64,000 nt of DNA from JAUZRW01 sp964549915 (GCA_964549915.1 CAZJWX010000009.1:1-64000), one strand, 5' to 3'. Positions 8,518-17,652 are shown, counted from the first letter of the stretch. The notes: generated from the sequence alone by a model not told the origin. A program made the numbers and translations.

Positions 8518-9933
8518 TTATGGGTCAGCGACGCCTGTCACAACTTCTACTGCGTCCACGGCCAGTTTAGGGAAGTAGCTCGTATTCCATAAGCCGAAAT
8601 GGTTGATCGGTTGTGCGTCACCGGGGCAGTTCGGTGGGGTGCAGGTGACTGTGCGCGGAAAGTCGAAGGCCATGTAAACCACCCAGCCCAGCAATTGATT
8701 GTGGCTCACTTCTTCGAATGTCTGGTAGAGCAGATTGCGCTGGCTGGTTTCGTCCAGTTGGTAGGTGCTGTAGCCAACCGCAGCCAGTAGGATTGGCTTT
8801 TGAACGTTGGTCCGTAAATTGGCAATCTCCTGTCGCAGCTCTTCGTATTCGCCAAAGGACTGAAAACTGACGAAATCGACCAGGGGCGCGGTATCCGCTG
8901 CTGACCCTTGCCAGCCTGCGGTGATCGGATGGTTGTTGTCCAGCGAACGCACCAGCCGCGCGGTTTCTGCCAGCCAGGCCAGCACATCCTGCCGCGTGTG
9001 CACGCTGCGGATGTAATCGCGGTCGCCACCGTCCCGCAAATCCCAGGCGAGGACGGCTGGCTCCTCGGCATAGCGCGAGACGATAAAAGCTGTCTGTGTG
9101 GCGAATGCATCCGGTTGAGTTACTGGCGGCTGTGTCGGATCTAACGTGTGATTCAGCACCAGGATCAGGCGAAAGCCCTCAGATGCCCCCGCCTGAATCA
9201 AGCCATCCAGACGGGAGAAATGTGCAGCGTTGGGCTGAATGCCCGACTCGGTACACGTGAAAAGCGTCTCATGAATCAGGAAGATTCGCAGTGTGTTGAG
9301 GCCGGATGCTCGCATCAGGGCCAATTCCTCATTGACTGCTTCCAGCTCGGTATCGGCCAGGAAATAAGCGAAAGGAGTATCGCGCGGGAAGTAGTTCGCG
9401 CCGTAGATGGGGTACGGTTCGCCGACGACTCGAAAACCTGTATCCGTCAATTCGGCGAATTCACCTTCCGTTGCTACATAGGGCGCAAGGCCAGGATTGG
9501 TAATCAGTCGACTACCAGGGCAGGCGCTCGCTGTTCGATCAGTCCCTGTCAGGAGTGTCAGGCGATTCTGCGCTTCGAACAGGTTGGGAGCGTACGTCAG
9601 CGACGTTTCGTAGGCGCGGATGGCGGCATCTTCGTCTCCGTTGGCCTCCAACTGCGTCGCATAGCCGAAGTAGGCGTTTGCCAACCGTTGCGATATGCGC
9701 GTCGTGTTGCCCGGGCAGGATTGTCCTGCCCGGTTCAGTGACTCGAGCGCTGCGATGGTGGCTTCCCAGTCGCGCGCACCCAGCGCTGCTGCCTCACACA
9801 GGTTAATGATCTCCGTAGGATTTGCAGTCGGTATGGCGGTTGCGGGCTGCAACGGCGACGGAACCGCAACTGTGGGAGCACAGGCAGCGAGCAAGAGCAG
9901 CAGAATGGAATAGGAGCGTAGCCAGCGTTTCAT
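8518..9933 (-). CDS. Lipoprotein with TPR-like region and GH5-like (cellulase-fold) domain
   Basis: A 471-residue exported lipoprotein. A signal peptide with lipobox LLAAC (Cys18) leads to a Pro/Thr-rich linker. Next come two TPR-like helices (LANAYFGYATQLEANGDEDAAIRAYETSL), then a TIM-barrel domain like glycoside hydrolase family 5/mannanase proteins: the GANYFPRD opening, then MRASGLNTLRIFL, and VLAWDLRDGGDRD at the place of the usual acid/base NE motif. That motif reads R-D here, so catalysis is not assured. It is the last gene of a five-gene operon and overlaps the preceding kinase gene by four bases. Probably it binds or cleaves polysaccharide at the cell surface. Confidence 0.75.
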   Translation of the reverse strand: MKRWLRSYSILLLLLAACAPTVAVPSPLQPATAIPTANPTEIINLCEAAALGARDWEATIAALESLNRAGQSCPGNTTRISQRLANAYFGYATQLEANGDEDAAIRAYETSLTYAPNLFEAQNRLTLLTGTDRTASACPGSRLITNPGLAPYVATEGEFAELTDTGFRVVGEPYPIYGANYFPRDTPFAYFLADTELEAVNEELALMRASGLNTLRIFLIHETLFTCTESGIQPNAAHFSRLDGLIQAGASEGFRLILVLNHTLDPTQPPVTQPDAFATQTAFIVSRYAEEPAVLAWDLRDGGDRDYIRSVHTRQDVLAWLAETARLVRSLDNNHPITAGWQGSAADTAPLVDFVSFQSFGEYEELRQEIANLRTNVQKPILLAAVGYSTYQLDETSQRNLLYQTFEEVSHNQLLGWVVYMAFDFPRTVTCTPPNCPGDAQPINHFGLWNTSYFPKLAVDAVEVVTGVADP

Positions 9934-10838
9934 GAACGAGTTTGCATCATACTAATCACGATTCCCTGGGTATCCAGGGGGACGACGAAGACTTCCGCCG
10001 GAATATCCAGGTTGCCGAAGGCGGTTTCAATGACTTCTGCGATGCGATCATGGTTGCGTTCCGTCAGGAAGATCATGGCCGGGCCGCCGCCGCTGGTTGT
10101 CACCGCTGCGGTTCCGGCGAGGCGTGCCACCTCTGCCACATGTCGATAGCCGCTCAGCCGCTGCTGGATAGCATCGCGCAGCAGATTGGCATCAACCAAT
10201 TCCGCCAGCATGCCGACATCACCCAGGCGCAGCGCCTCTTGCAGCAAGGGCAAGCGGCTCAGGCTGTCGAGGACGCGGTTTTGTGGCAGAGTCTCCGCCA
10301 GGATTGGCACTTTGTAGCCCTCGATTCTGGGTACGGCGACGATTACCTTGAATGAGGTCAGCGGGAGCGAGCAGTAGTGCAGCACATCGTCTTTGCGCAC
10401 ATAAGTCGTCAACCCGCCCAGTATCGCCGTGATCGCAGAAACGGGTTCGTCGCTGATCTCCGCCGCGAGTTCAACCAGTTCTTCGCGTGTGTAGCGGTTG
10501 TTCATCAGATTGTTTGCGCCGATGATTCCCGCCGTCACGAAGGCGACTTCCGCACCCAGGCCGCTGTTGAGCGGAATCTCATTCCTCACCCGTACGGTAA
10601 TGCCCAGGGGGGCTTCTTCTATCCGCTGGAAGAAACGCATCATCCCCAATACGACCGGATGACGCAGCCCCAGCGCGTACTGGCCTGCACCTTGCCCTTC
10701 TGTATCCACGATTAGACGATCATCCTCACGAGGAGCGATTTCCACATGTGCGTAAAGGCTGATCGCTAAGCCCAGGTTGTGGTACGTGGGACCAAAATCC
10801 GTGAGGGTGGCGGGCAGGCGTATCTTGATCTTCTGCAC
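9930..10838 (-). CDS. GHMP-family kinase, homoserine-kinase-like but divergent
   Basis: A 302-residue GHMP small-molecule kinase whose layout best matches homoserine kinase (ThrB): motif 1 IRLPATLTDFGP, motif 2 IPLNSGLGAEVAF, motif 3 TTSGGGPAMIF. Homoserine kinases usually have GLGSSAA in the phosphate-binding motif 2 and NLGPGFD in motif 1. Both are altered here (GLGAEVA and DFGPTYHN). A changed substrate or weak activity is therefore possible. No threonine genes are nearby. It lies between a histidine kinase and a GH5-like lipoprotein in one operon. Confidence 0.72.
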   Translation of the reverse strand: MQKIKIRLPATLTDFGPTYHNLGLAISLYAHVEIAPREDDRLIVDTEGQGAGQYALGLRHPVVLGMMRFFQRIEEAPLGITVRVRNEIPLNSGLGAEVAFVTAGIIGANNLMNNRYTREELVELAAEISDEPVSAITAILGGLTTYVRKDDVLHYCSLPLTSFKVIVAVPRIEGYKVPILAETLPQNRVLDSLSRLPLLQEALRLGDVGMLAELVDANLLRDAIQQRLSGYRHVAEVARLAGTAAVTTSGGGPAMIFLTERNHDRIAEVIETAFGNLDIPAEVFVVPLDTQGIVISMMQTRS

Positions 10839-10850
10839 GAACGAATACCC

Positions 10851-11870
10851 CTACGCGGTGACGGCTGGCAGGACGAAGGTGAAGGTGCTGCCTTCGTCGT
10901 AGTTACTACTGGCCCAGATGTCCCCACCATGCCGTTTGATAATCGTCCGTGCCACCGTCAGGCCGAGTCCGCCGCCGGGTATGTCGCGCACGCGTTCATC
11001 ACGAGACCGATACATGCGGTCGAAGATCAACTCAACTTCGCTGTCGATGATCCCCATACCCTGGTCGGCGACGCTGCAATAGATTTCGTGCGTATCGCCC
11101 CAGGCATGGATGGCGATGTTATCTTCGGGGTCGGAGTAAATGATGGCGTTGTGCAGCAGATGATGCACCACGAGTTGTAGACGCTCTGCATCGCCCATCA
11201 CAACCGGAAGGGGAGTCTGCACGGAGACCGCAATGCCGACTTTGTGCTGCTTGGCAAGGTCTTCCAGATTTTTCACTGCTTTCTGAATCAGGGCATCCAG
11301 CCGGATCGGGCTGTGTTCCAATGGCATCCCGGCTTCGATCCAGGCCAGATTCACTAACGAGCCGATCATATCGTGCAATTTGCTACTGGTCTGCTTCAGC
11401 CGCTGGAGGTACTTCTGCTGTTGCGCGTTCAAGCTGCCGAACCGCGCTACCAGATCCGCAAAGCCGTCGATGGCTGCCAGTGGATTGCGCAAATCGTGGG
11501 CGATCGATTTGCTGAGTTGCTCGCGCCGTGTTTCCAGATTGTGGCTTTCAGTCACATCTTGCAGCAGCACAACCCGTTCGCCGCTTTCGAGTGTTTCCGC
11601 GATGCCAATGGCGATGCGACGACGCGGCATCCGTACCGTCAGCTTCTGGTTGCCTTCGCGCAGGAAGAGATTGAGCAGCAGTTGGTTCTTGCTGAAGACT
11701 TCCTGCGGCGATTTCCCAACGACATTCTCTGCCGTGACGCCGAGCATAGCCGCCGCTGCCGGGTTCAGCAGGGACAGCTTCATATTGGCGTCTGCAATCA
11801 GCAGGCCATCCGCTGTGGTGCGGAACAGAAAGTCGTAAACCGTGGCAGATTCGAGAACCATTTGCGGCAT
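10851..11870 (-). CDS. Soluble PAS-domain sensor histidine kinase
   Basis: A 339-residue two-component sensor without membrane segments. One PAS domain covers roughly residues 8-110. The H-box SIAHDLRNPLAAIDGF has the phospho-accepting His at about 125. The N-box HHLLHNAIIYSD, the G1 box DQGMGI and the GGGLGLTVA G2 box of the HATPase domain complete it. It presumably reads a cytoplasmic signal. No response regulator is adjacent; the nearest is the stand-alone receiver at 58.1 kb. It is 8 bases downstream of the glycosidase-like gene and 12 upstream of the GHMP kinase, so they are co-transcribed. Confidence 0.92.
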   Translation of the reverse strand: MPQMVLESATVYDFLFRTTADGLLIADANMKLSLLNPAAAAMLGVTAENVVGKSPQEVFSKNQLLLNLFLREGNQKLTVRMPRRRIAIGIAETLESGERVVLLQDVTESHNLETRREQLSKSIAHDLRNPLAAIDGFADLVARFGSLNAQQQKYLQRLKQTSSKLHDMIGSLVNLAWIEAGMPLEHSPIRLDALIQKAVKNLEDLAKQHKVGIAVSVQTPLPVVMGDAERLQLVVHHLLHNAIIYSDPEDNIAIHAWGDTHEIYCSVADQGMGIIDSEVELIFDRMYRSRDERVRDIPGGGLGLTVARTIIKRHGGDIWASSNYDEGSTFTFVLPAVTA

Positions 11871-11878
11871 ATGATCAC

Positions 11879-14422
11879 TTATTCTTCGCGCTCGACTTCG
11901 ATAATGATGCGTGGCGCGGCGGGCGCTTCTGCATCTGGCGCGGCCTCGGCGGCAGGTGCCGCCACCGAGGCTTCAGCCAGTGTGATGGCGGCAACCGGAA
12001 GTTCCGGCGCAGGCTGCGGATCGTCAATTCGTTGGTCGGCTTCCAGCGTACCATCGAGCGTGGTCTCGTAACCGGATGGGAACGCTATGGCAATCGTATC
12101 ACTATTCCGCAGCACGCGCACACCGTGTTGGACAATTGTAATGGGTTGTCCCCAGGCAAAGTCTTTGCTCAGCCAGACTTTGCCAGCCGAAAGCACGCGC
12201 ACACCGAACAATGCCTGTAGCAGGCGCAGCGGGGCGATACCGCTGGTATGACCTTTCTCGCTGAGCGCAATCGGCTCGTCGCTGTGATAGAACTGGGCGA
12301 ATTTATGATTCTCCCGCAGCACCACAGCCAGCAGGTTGAGGACGCGCCGTCCGAGTTCTGCGGCCTCAGCATGGCGCCCTGCCGCCAGTAAACCTTCCCC
12401 CAGCAGTGCCTGCCAGTACATCCAGACACCACCCGCACCTTCGGCGTTAGATGGATCGAAGTCTTCGCCTGTCGCACTGGTCATTGTAATGCCGTTGGGA
12501 CGCAGGAACTGGCTCTCATCCAGCGCCCGTGCCGTGAGCTTCTCCGCCTGATCGTCTGGCAGGTCGCCTGTCCACAGTGGCAGCAGGGCATTGATGTCCA
12601 GCCCTGTCGTGTCCATTGTCAGCGCCGTGATCGTGTAGACGCGGCTCAGCCCTTCGCAGACGATGCGATCCACCTGCGAGAATACGGCTTCTGTCGTATA
12701 TGTACCCCGACGATTCTGCCAGACGAACTGCTCATCTTCGGCGCTCTCGCTGATGGGGTTGCCGGACGCATCCAGACCATCGACCGTCAGCCGGATATTG
12801 GGGATGTGTTTTACGCCGCCCACGATGCGGATGATCAGACGATTGGGAGCAGCAAGGGGTTGTTCCAGGCGGTGTTCCAGGTCTCCCTGGCCATCTTCCA
12901 GCAACACCATGCCCGTTGTAGTGATGTCCGTGTCACGGTCGCGCATGGCGTAGAAGTCGCCATTCCAGAGTTCTGCGAGCTTTTCGCGCAATGAGGTCGC
13001 CTGTTCCGCGCTGTCTGCCTGTGCCGCTTCATCGCCGACTTGCGCCGCAATTTGTGCCAGCGCGTCGGCTTCGGCAATCAAATAGGTCAACAAATCAGGC
13101 GTCTCGGCCTTGTCGATGAATGCCCCCTGCGCCCACTCGCGACCCGGTGCAAAAGTCGGGAAAGCGGCGTACCCCGTCTGTCGGTCATCCTGCCACTCCG
13201 GGACGCCATCCTCGTCGGCATCTCGCAGCATCCAGTGCGCGAAGAAGCGGCGCAGCCCTTCCAGCATCTCCTGAAGGAAGTCCAGGTTGTTCGTCTGCTG
13301 GTAAATCGCCCAGGCCGTTGATGCCAGCAAAGGAGGGCAAAGAACGCCGAGTCTCTGACCTCCAGCACCCGGTTTGAGGTCAATGAATCCGTCGCTTTGC
13401 TGGACAGCCAGGTAATTGCGTAAGACGCCTTCTGCCAGCGTCGGCGCGATGTTCGCGAGGATGGGTAGGGTCATCAGGGCGAGGTGGGCATCCTGGCCTT
13501 CCCACATGCGCGGATGGTCATTTCCCGAACCCCGTCGGCTGAAGCCCAATTCCGGCAAACGACCGCTGACCAACGTTGCATGAGGGAAGATTCCGGCGGG
13601 GCGCAGCAGCGATTGCACCGCTTGATTGTACGAACTGGCGATGACGGCATCCCAATCCGGGTTGCCTGTTTCGATGCGCGGGATGGCATGTGCGGCGGCT
13701 TCGATACTCAGCAGGATTGCGTCCCAGTCCTGTGTTAGCCAACGTTGAGCGGTATTCAAACTGCGGAAGATTTCCGGCGTGCCGTTATGCACCCAGCGGA
13801 TGCGTTCCTCGCCCCCGGGTGGGATGGTGACATCGATGCCGATTTTGGGGCTGGTGGCAGAACCGGGGTTGCTGCCCACACCGCCGTTCTCAATCACGAC
13901 GACAGGTGCCAGCCGATCCAGATTGCCCAGGGAGATGGCCTGCCCGCCGCTGGCCGCGCTGACGATGGCGAGTTTCTGAGGTTTTCCCCGGATTCCCACC
14001 TGGGCGAAAAGCTCCAGGCGCAGTGTGATGGGTTGGTCACCAGAGTTGTGCAATGTGTACAAAGTGCCGATGGAGTGTGAGTCGAAGGCGATGTGTTCCG
14101 CTTTGAAGGTTAGCTGCGGCAGAAGCACCCCTTCAGCACCAATGTAACCAGGACTGAAGGCCGTGATCTGTAGTGGCTGGACGTAGGTCTGCGCCTGGTA
14201 GATCACACGATTGGTGTGTACCCACATCGGAACCAGACTCGCCAGGCCGACGCGCCCACCATATTTGGTGTGCAGCGCCAACGCTGGTTCATCTCCCTGG
14301 CCAACAGCGACTTCCCAGACCTGATCATCCAGGTAGTCTGTCTGGCTCAGGCGGGCATCGGATGCCAGTTGGAGGGCATACGGATCATTCGCGGAGAGTT
14401 GCCAGCGTCGGAGAGTTTTCAT
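11879..14422 (-). CDS. Large six-hairpin glycosidase-like protein
   Basis: An 847-residue protein without a signal peptide. The N-terminal about 260 residues look like a beta-sandwich. The middle (about 270-500) has the alternating helices of an (alpha/alpha)6 barrel, with GNDHPRMWEGQDAHLAL, DADEDGVPEW and REWAQGAF. Such features occur in GH63/GH15-type glucosidases and amylo-glucosidases. The C-terminal part continues the barrel after a small insertion, ending in an Ala/Pro/Glu-rich tail. It overlaps the upstream lipoprotein gene by one base. Substrate is unknown; an alpha-glucan or other oligosaccharide would suit the maltodextrin importer nearby. The fold call is moderately sure, the activity is not. 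Confidence 0.65.
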   Translation of the reverse strand: MKTLRRWQLSANDPYALQLASDARLSQTDYLDDQVWEVAVGQGDEPALALHTKYGGRVGLASLVPMWVHTNRVIYQAQTYVQPLQITAFSPGYIGAEGVLLPQLTFKAEHIAFDSHSIGTLYTLHNSGDQPITLRLELFAQVGIRGKPQKLAIVSAASGGQAISLGNLDRLAPVVVIENGGVGSNPGSATSPKIGIDVTIPPGGEERIRWVHNGTPEIFRSLNTAQRWLTQDWDAILLSIEAAAHAIPRIETGNPDWDAVIASSYNQAVQSLLRPAGIFPHATLVSGRLPELGFSRRGSGNDHPRMWEGQDAHLALMTLPILANIAPTLAEGVLRNYLAVQQSDGFIDLKPGAGGQRLGVLCPPLLASTAWAIYQQTNNLDFLQEMLEGLRRFFAHWMLRDADEDGVPEWQDDRQTGYAAFPTFAPGREWAQGAFIDKAETPDLLTYLIAEADALAQIAAQVGDEAAQADSAEQATSLREKLAELWNGDFYAMRDRDTDITTTGMVLLEDGQGDLEHRLEQPLAAPNRLIIRIVGGVKHIPNIRLTVDGLDASGNPISESAEDEQFVWQNRRGTYTTEAVFSQVDRIVCEGLSRVYTITALTMDTTGLDINALLPLWTGDLPDDQAEKLTARALDESQFLRPNGITMTSATGEDFDPSNAEGAGGVWMYWQALLGEGLLAAGRHAEAAELGRRVLNLLAVVLRENHKFAQFYHSDEPIALSEKGHTSGIAPLRLLQALFGVRVLSAGKVWLSKDFAWGQPITIVQHGVRVLRNSDTIAIAFPSGYETTLDGTLEADQRIDDPQPAPELPVAAITLAEASVAAPAAEAAPDAEAPAAPRIIIEVEREE

Positions 14423-15132
14423 CAGCTTGGGTCGCTCACTTCCCAGGTCATTATTTCTTCATTGAAGCGGTATACCTCGCGAGAGAGGGACTCCAGCAGG
14501 TGATAACCGGGGCCAGGGACATAATTGTTATTCTCATCCACAAACCCACCATAATGATACTGGTAATTGGCCATGTATCCAACTTCTTCCTGTGTAGCGT
14601 AGCCCAGGGTTTCGCGCAGCCGTGTGTTCTCGCGCCACAATAGCCCAAAGCCGCGAATTGGCTGGATCAGATCATCATTCGGCGGCTCGAAGGCCGGGTC
14701 GGTCTCCGGCATGCCTTCCACAAAAGTATCTTCGTACACTTCCCAGACCTGGTTGCCCTCTTCATCCAAAGTCAGCACCCAGATTTGATTGATAGGGCTG
14801 AGCCAGAACATGCGCCCATTCTGGAAGGTCTGCTCTGCAACCAGGAACTGCCCGACGATGGGCGTGGGGAAGGCACTCTCAGTAGGGGTGACGCTTGGTT
14901 CAGGGGTTCCTGTTGCCGTCGCAGTGGGTCGGGTCGTGGTGGTAGCCTGCGCCGAGGCGGCGTCCGGCGTACCCAGGGCCGCTTGCGCTGCGGCGTCGTC
15001 TGCCTCGGGCGTGACAATCACAGTCACCACTCGCGTCACCTCCATCAAAATTTGGGTGGGGGGTGGGCCGCTCTGGCAGGCTGCGATGAGGGTGCTAGCA
15101 AACAAGGCGATGAGAGCCAAGCGCAGTTTCAT
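14422..15132 (-). CDS. Secreted lipoprotein of unknown function
   Basis: A 236-residue lipoprotein. The signal sequence MKLRLALIALFASTLIAAC has its lipobox at Cys19. An Ala/Thr/Pro-rich linker follows up to about residue 95. Then comes a roughly 140-residue globular domain with aromatic and acidic segments (QTFQNGRMFWLSPINQIWVL, GFGLLWRENTRLRETLGYA). Similar tails occur in Chloroflexota surface proteins, but no named family is recognised. Start is set at ATG 15132 because it begins the signal peptide; the frame extends to 15207 without family sense. It is the first gene of the five-gene operon reaching to 8518. Confidence 0.8.
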   Translation of the reverse strand: MKLRLALIALFASTLIAACQSGPPPTQILMEVTRVVTVIVTPEADDAAAQAALGTPDAASAQATTTTRPTATATGTPEPSVTPTESAFPTPIVGQFLVAEQTFQNGRMFWLSPINQIWVLTLDEEGNQVWEVYEDTFVEGMPETDPAFEPPNDDLIQPIRGFGLLWRENTRLRETLGYATQEEVGYMANYQYHYGGFVDENNNYVPGPGYHLLESLSREVYRFNEEIMTWEVSDPS

Positions 15133-15329
15133 GAGTTGATCGCTCCAACGAGTTTGTTTGAGTTCAGAACCAGCGTCGTATTGTAACAGACACGAACGGG
15201 TAGACAATGCGTTCCATCAGCCGTAGAGCAAGCGTCATCTTGACGTGTACCGCCCTGCGCGTTGCGGCATTTTTGCGTTACAATACCGCGCGTAATTATG
15301 GCTGTATTGACGCAAAGAGAGGTGCAAAG

Positions 15330-15458
15330 TTGGAAGAAGAACAACAAGGTGGTGGTAATCTGCTGCTGGTCGCGCTCCCGGCGAGCATGGTGGGGTGTGC
15401 GCTGTTGATGGTCACACTTCTGGTGGTCATCGTGATCTTGCTGGCAATCTTCATCTGA
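15330..15458 (+). CDS. 42-residue single-pass membrane microprotein
   Basis: Starts at TTG 15330 behind a good ribosome site (AGAGAGGTG, six bases ahead). It encodes an acidic, glycine-containing head (LEEEQQGGGN) followed by one long hydrophobic helix that fills the rest. The in-frame ORF could begin as early as 15207, but that part is arginine-rich and lacks a ribosome site. No family is recognised. It lies between a divergent lipoprotein gene and a DUF971 gene. Confidence 0.5.
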   Translation: MEEEQQGGGNLLLVALPASMVGCALLMVTLLVVIVILLAIFI

Positions 15459-15563
15459 TGAATACACTTGCTGCTGCTGACGGCCAGGGTTGTGAGGTTT
15501 GCCCCCTGGCTGCTGCATACGTACCAATCCGCGAATCATAATAGTTCCCTGGCAATCCGAACC

Positions 15564-15911
15564 ATGACTGAGAAAGTACGTCCGACCGCCATCACCCTGA
15601 ACAAGCAAGACCCCCAGAACCAGTATCTAGAAATCATCTGGAATGATGGTGCGACCTGCCACTACCCTCTTTCGCACTTGCGAGAAGCCTGCCCCTGCGC
15701 GGAATGCCGGGGCGGTCATCAATTCATGGGGATGGCGCATGCACCGGAAAACTTGCTGACATTGACCCCTGCTCGTTCCTACGAGATGACAGAACTGCAT
15801 CCGGTCGGCAATTACGCCCTGCAACCCATCTGGGATGATGGGCATTCGACGGGTATCTACACCTGGGAATACTTGCGTTACCTCTGCCCGGAAATGAATG
15901 AAGCCGAATGA
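15564..15911 (+). CDS. DUF971 domain protein
   Basis: A 115-residue protein that is essentially one DUF971 domain. This domain also forms the N-terminus of gamma-butyrobetaine hydroxylase and is often found with Mrp/ApbC iron-sulfur proteins. Visible hallmarks are LEIIWNDGATCHYPLSHLREACPCAEC (CxC...C cysteines, zinc- or metal-binding in relatives), VGNYALQPIWDDGHSTGIYTW and LRYLC. Start is ATG 15564; the frame extends upstream to 15468 but without family similarity. The role is unknown, possibly iron-sulfur assembly by analogy. Confidence 0.85.
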   Translation: MTEKVRPTAITLNKQDPQNQYLEIIWNDGATCHYPLSHLREACPCAECRGGHQFMGMAHAPENLLTLTPARSYEMTELHPVGNYALQPIWDDGHSTGIYTWEYLRYLCPEMNEAE

Positions 15912-15987
15912 GACGTTCTGGCGCCCGAAGTACCTTACGCACTTTGGGCAAAATATACGAAGAAAGTCATGATTTTGCTGATCCTTG

Positions 15988-16006
15988 TTACACATACTCT
16001 GTGTAA
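15988..16006. promoter_or_regulatory. Palindrome TTACACAtactcTGTGTAA upstream of malE-like gene
   Basis: A perfect 7-bp inverted repeat with 5-base centre lies 17 bases ahead of a TATAGT -10-like hexamer (16024-16029), so it covers the -35 position. It is the likely operator of the sugar importer operon. Confidence 0.45.
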
Positions 16007-16135
16007 ACGCCGCGCATTCATGCTATAGTGAGCGGCGGATTAATGAATGTCCACTGTGCGTCGGTTGGTTTCCGGCTTACGGAGGCAACCAGCGCACGCC
16101 GCATGGTACGTTTACTTGAAGAGAGGTTGTATTTC

Positions 16136-17647
16136 ATGAACCGTAGCAAGGTGCTAGTACTCGTGGTTTTCGCGCTTCTCCTGGCGAGCTTCAGCAATGT
16201 GGCTGCACAGGATGAAGGTCTCCTCATCTGGGCGGATGATACCCGCGCCCCCGTCTTCCTGGAACTGGCTGAGCAATTCGAAGCTGAATTCGGCGTTCCG
16301 GTGGAAGTTGCTGAAATCGCATTCGGCGACATCCGCGATCAGCTTCTGGTGGCTGGTCCGGCTGGTGAAGGCCCGGATATCCTCATCGGTGCGCATGACT
16401 GGCTCGGCCAGCTCGTCGTCAACGGTGCAGTTGCTCCGATTGACCTGGCAGGGCTGGAAGATCAGTTCACCGAACCCGCTCTGAACGCGTTCACCTTCGA
16501 AGGCCAGCTCTACGGTGTTCCCTACGCCACCGAAAACATCGCCCTGGTGCGCAACGTTGATCTGGTTCCCGAAGCTCCGACGACCTGGCAGGAAGTTCGC
16601 GCGATCAGCGAAGAACTCCAGGCCAGCGGCGAAGCTGAATACGCCCTGGTGCTGCAGACGGGCGATACCTACCACAACTTCCCCGTGATTTCCGCTTTCG
16701 GTGGTTACATCTTTGGCCGCACGGATGACGGCGCCTTTGATGTCAGCGACATCGGTCTGGCGAGCGAAGGCGGCCTGGCGGCTGCTGAATGGCTCGGCGG
16801 TATGTACCAGGACGGCCTGATGCCGACCAACGTTGACAGCGATGTGGCCTTCGCCCTCTTCGAAGAAGGCACCACCGCCATGCTCGTGACCGGCCCCTGG
16901 TTCTCGCAGCGCATTACCGAAACGGGTGTGAACTACAGCATTGACCCGCTGCCGGGTGCTGAGGGCATCTCCGAGCAGGGTGCTCCCTTCCTGGGTGCGC
17001 AGGGCGTCTTCATCAGCGCCTTCAGCGACAACCAGCTCCTGGCGGAAGAATTCGTCTATGGCTTCTTCGCGACTGAAGAAACCATGCAGGCGCTGTACGA
17101 CCAGGATCCCCGCATCCCGGCATGGGTGAGCGTGGATACCACCACCGACCCGAACGCGGAAGCCTTCCTGGCCGCTGGCACTAACGCCATCCCGATGCCC
17201 GCCATCCCGGAAATGGGTGCGGTCTGGGGCGCTGCTGGCGATGCGTTGAACCTCATCAGCCAGGGTGAAGACCCGGTTGCTGCTTTCGAAAACGCCAATG
17301 CTCAGATCATCGAGGCCATCGGTCTGGTGCAGTCGGATGAACGCATTGTCGGCGTTCCCGGTAGCTACCAGGACGAAGCAGGCTGCGCTGCTGACTGGGA
17401 TCCGGCTTGTGATGTGACCTTCATGGAAGACCAGGGTGATGGCATCTACACGTTGACCGTGGTGCTGCCCGCTGGTGAATATGAATACAAGGTCGCGATG
17501 AACGGTTCCTGGGATGAGAACTACGGCGTGGACGGCGAACGCGATGGCGCAAACATCGTCCTGGTGCTGGAAGAAGAAACTGAAGTGACCTTCACCTACG
17601 ATGATAACACCAACATCGTCACCGACAGCGTGAATAATCCGGAATAA
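16136..17647 (+). CDS. malE: Maltodextrin-type solute-binding protein with C-terminal X25-like starch-binding module
   Basis: A 503-residue exported binding protein of the MalE family (ABC importer receptor). The signal peptide ends near VAAQ. The SBP fold runs to about residue 400 with typical segments (FLELAEQFEAEFGVPV, GVPYATENIALVRN, MLVTGPWF). From about residue 400 a second module follows, PGSYQDEAGCAADWDPACDV and LPAGEYEYKVAMNGSWDENYG. This matches the X25/pullulanase-type carbohydrate-binding module found in amylases. Such a fusion to a binding protein is uncommon. Start is ATG 16136 with AGAGG ahead. It is the first gene of an importer operon with two permeases. Confidence 0.88.
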   Translation: MNRSKVLVLVVFALLLASFSNVAAQDEGLLIWADDTRAPVFLELAEQFEAEFGVPVEVAEIAFGDIRDQLLVAGPAGEGPDILIGAHDWLGQLVVNGAVAPIDLAGLEDQFTEPALNAFTFEGQLYGVPYATENIALVRNVDLVPEAPTTWQEVRAISEELQASGEAEYALVLQTGDTYHNFPVISAFGGYIFGRTDDGAFDVSDIGLASEGGLAAAEWLGGMYQDGLMPTNVDSDVAFALFEEGTTAMLVTGPWFSQRITETGVNYSIDPLPGAEGISEQGAPFLGAQGVFISAFSDNQLLAEEFVYGFFATEETMQALYDQDPRIPAWVSVDTTTDPNAEAFLAAGTNAIPMPAIPEMGAVWGAAGDALNLISQGEDPVAAFENANAQIIEAIGLVQSDERIVGVPGSYQDEAGCAADWDPACDVTFMEDQGDGIYTLTVVLPAGEYEYKVAMNGSWDENYGVDGERDGANIVLVLEEETEVTFTYDDNTNIVTDSVNNPE

Positions 17648-17652
17648 GTCCT

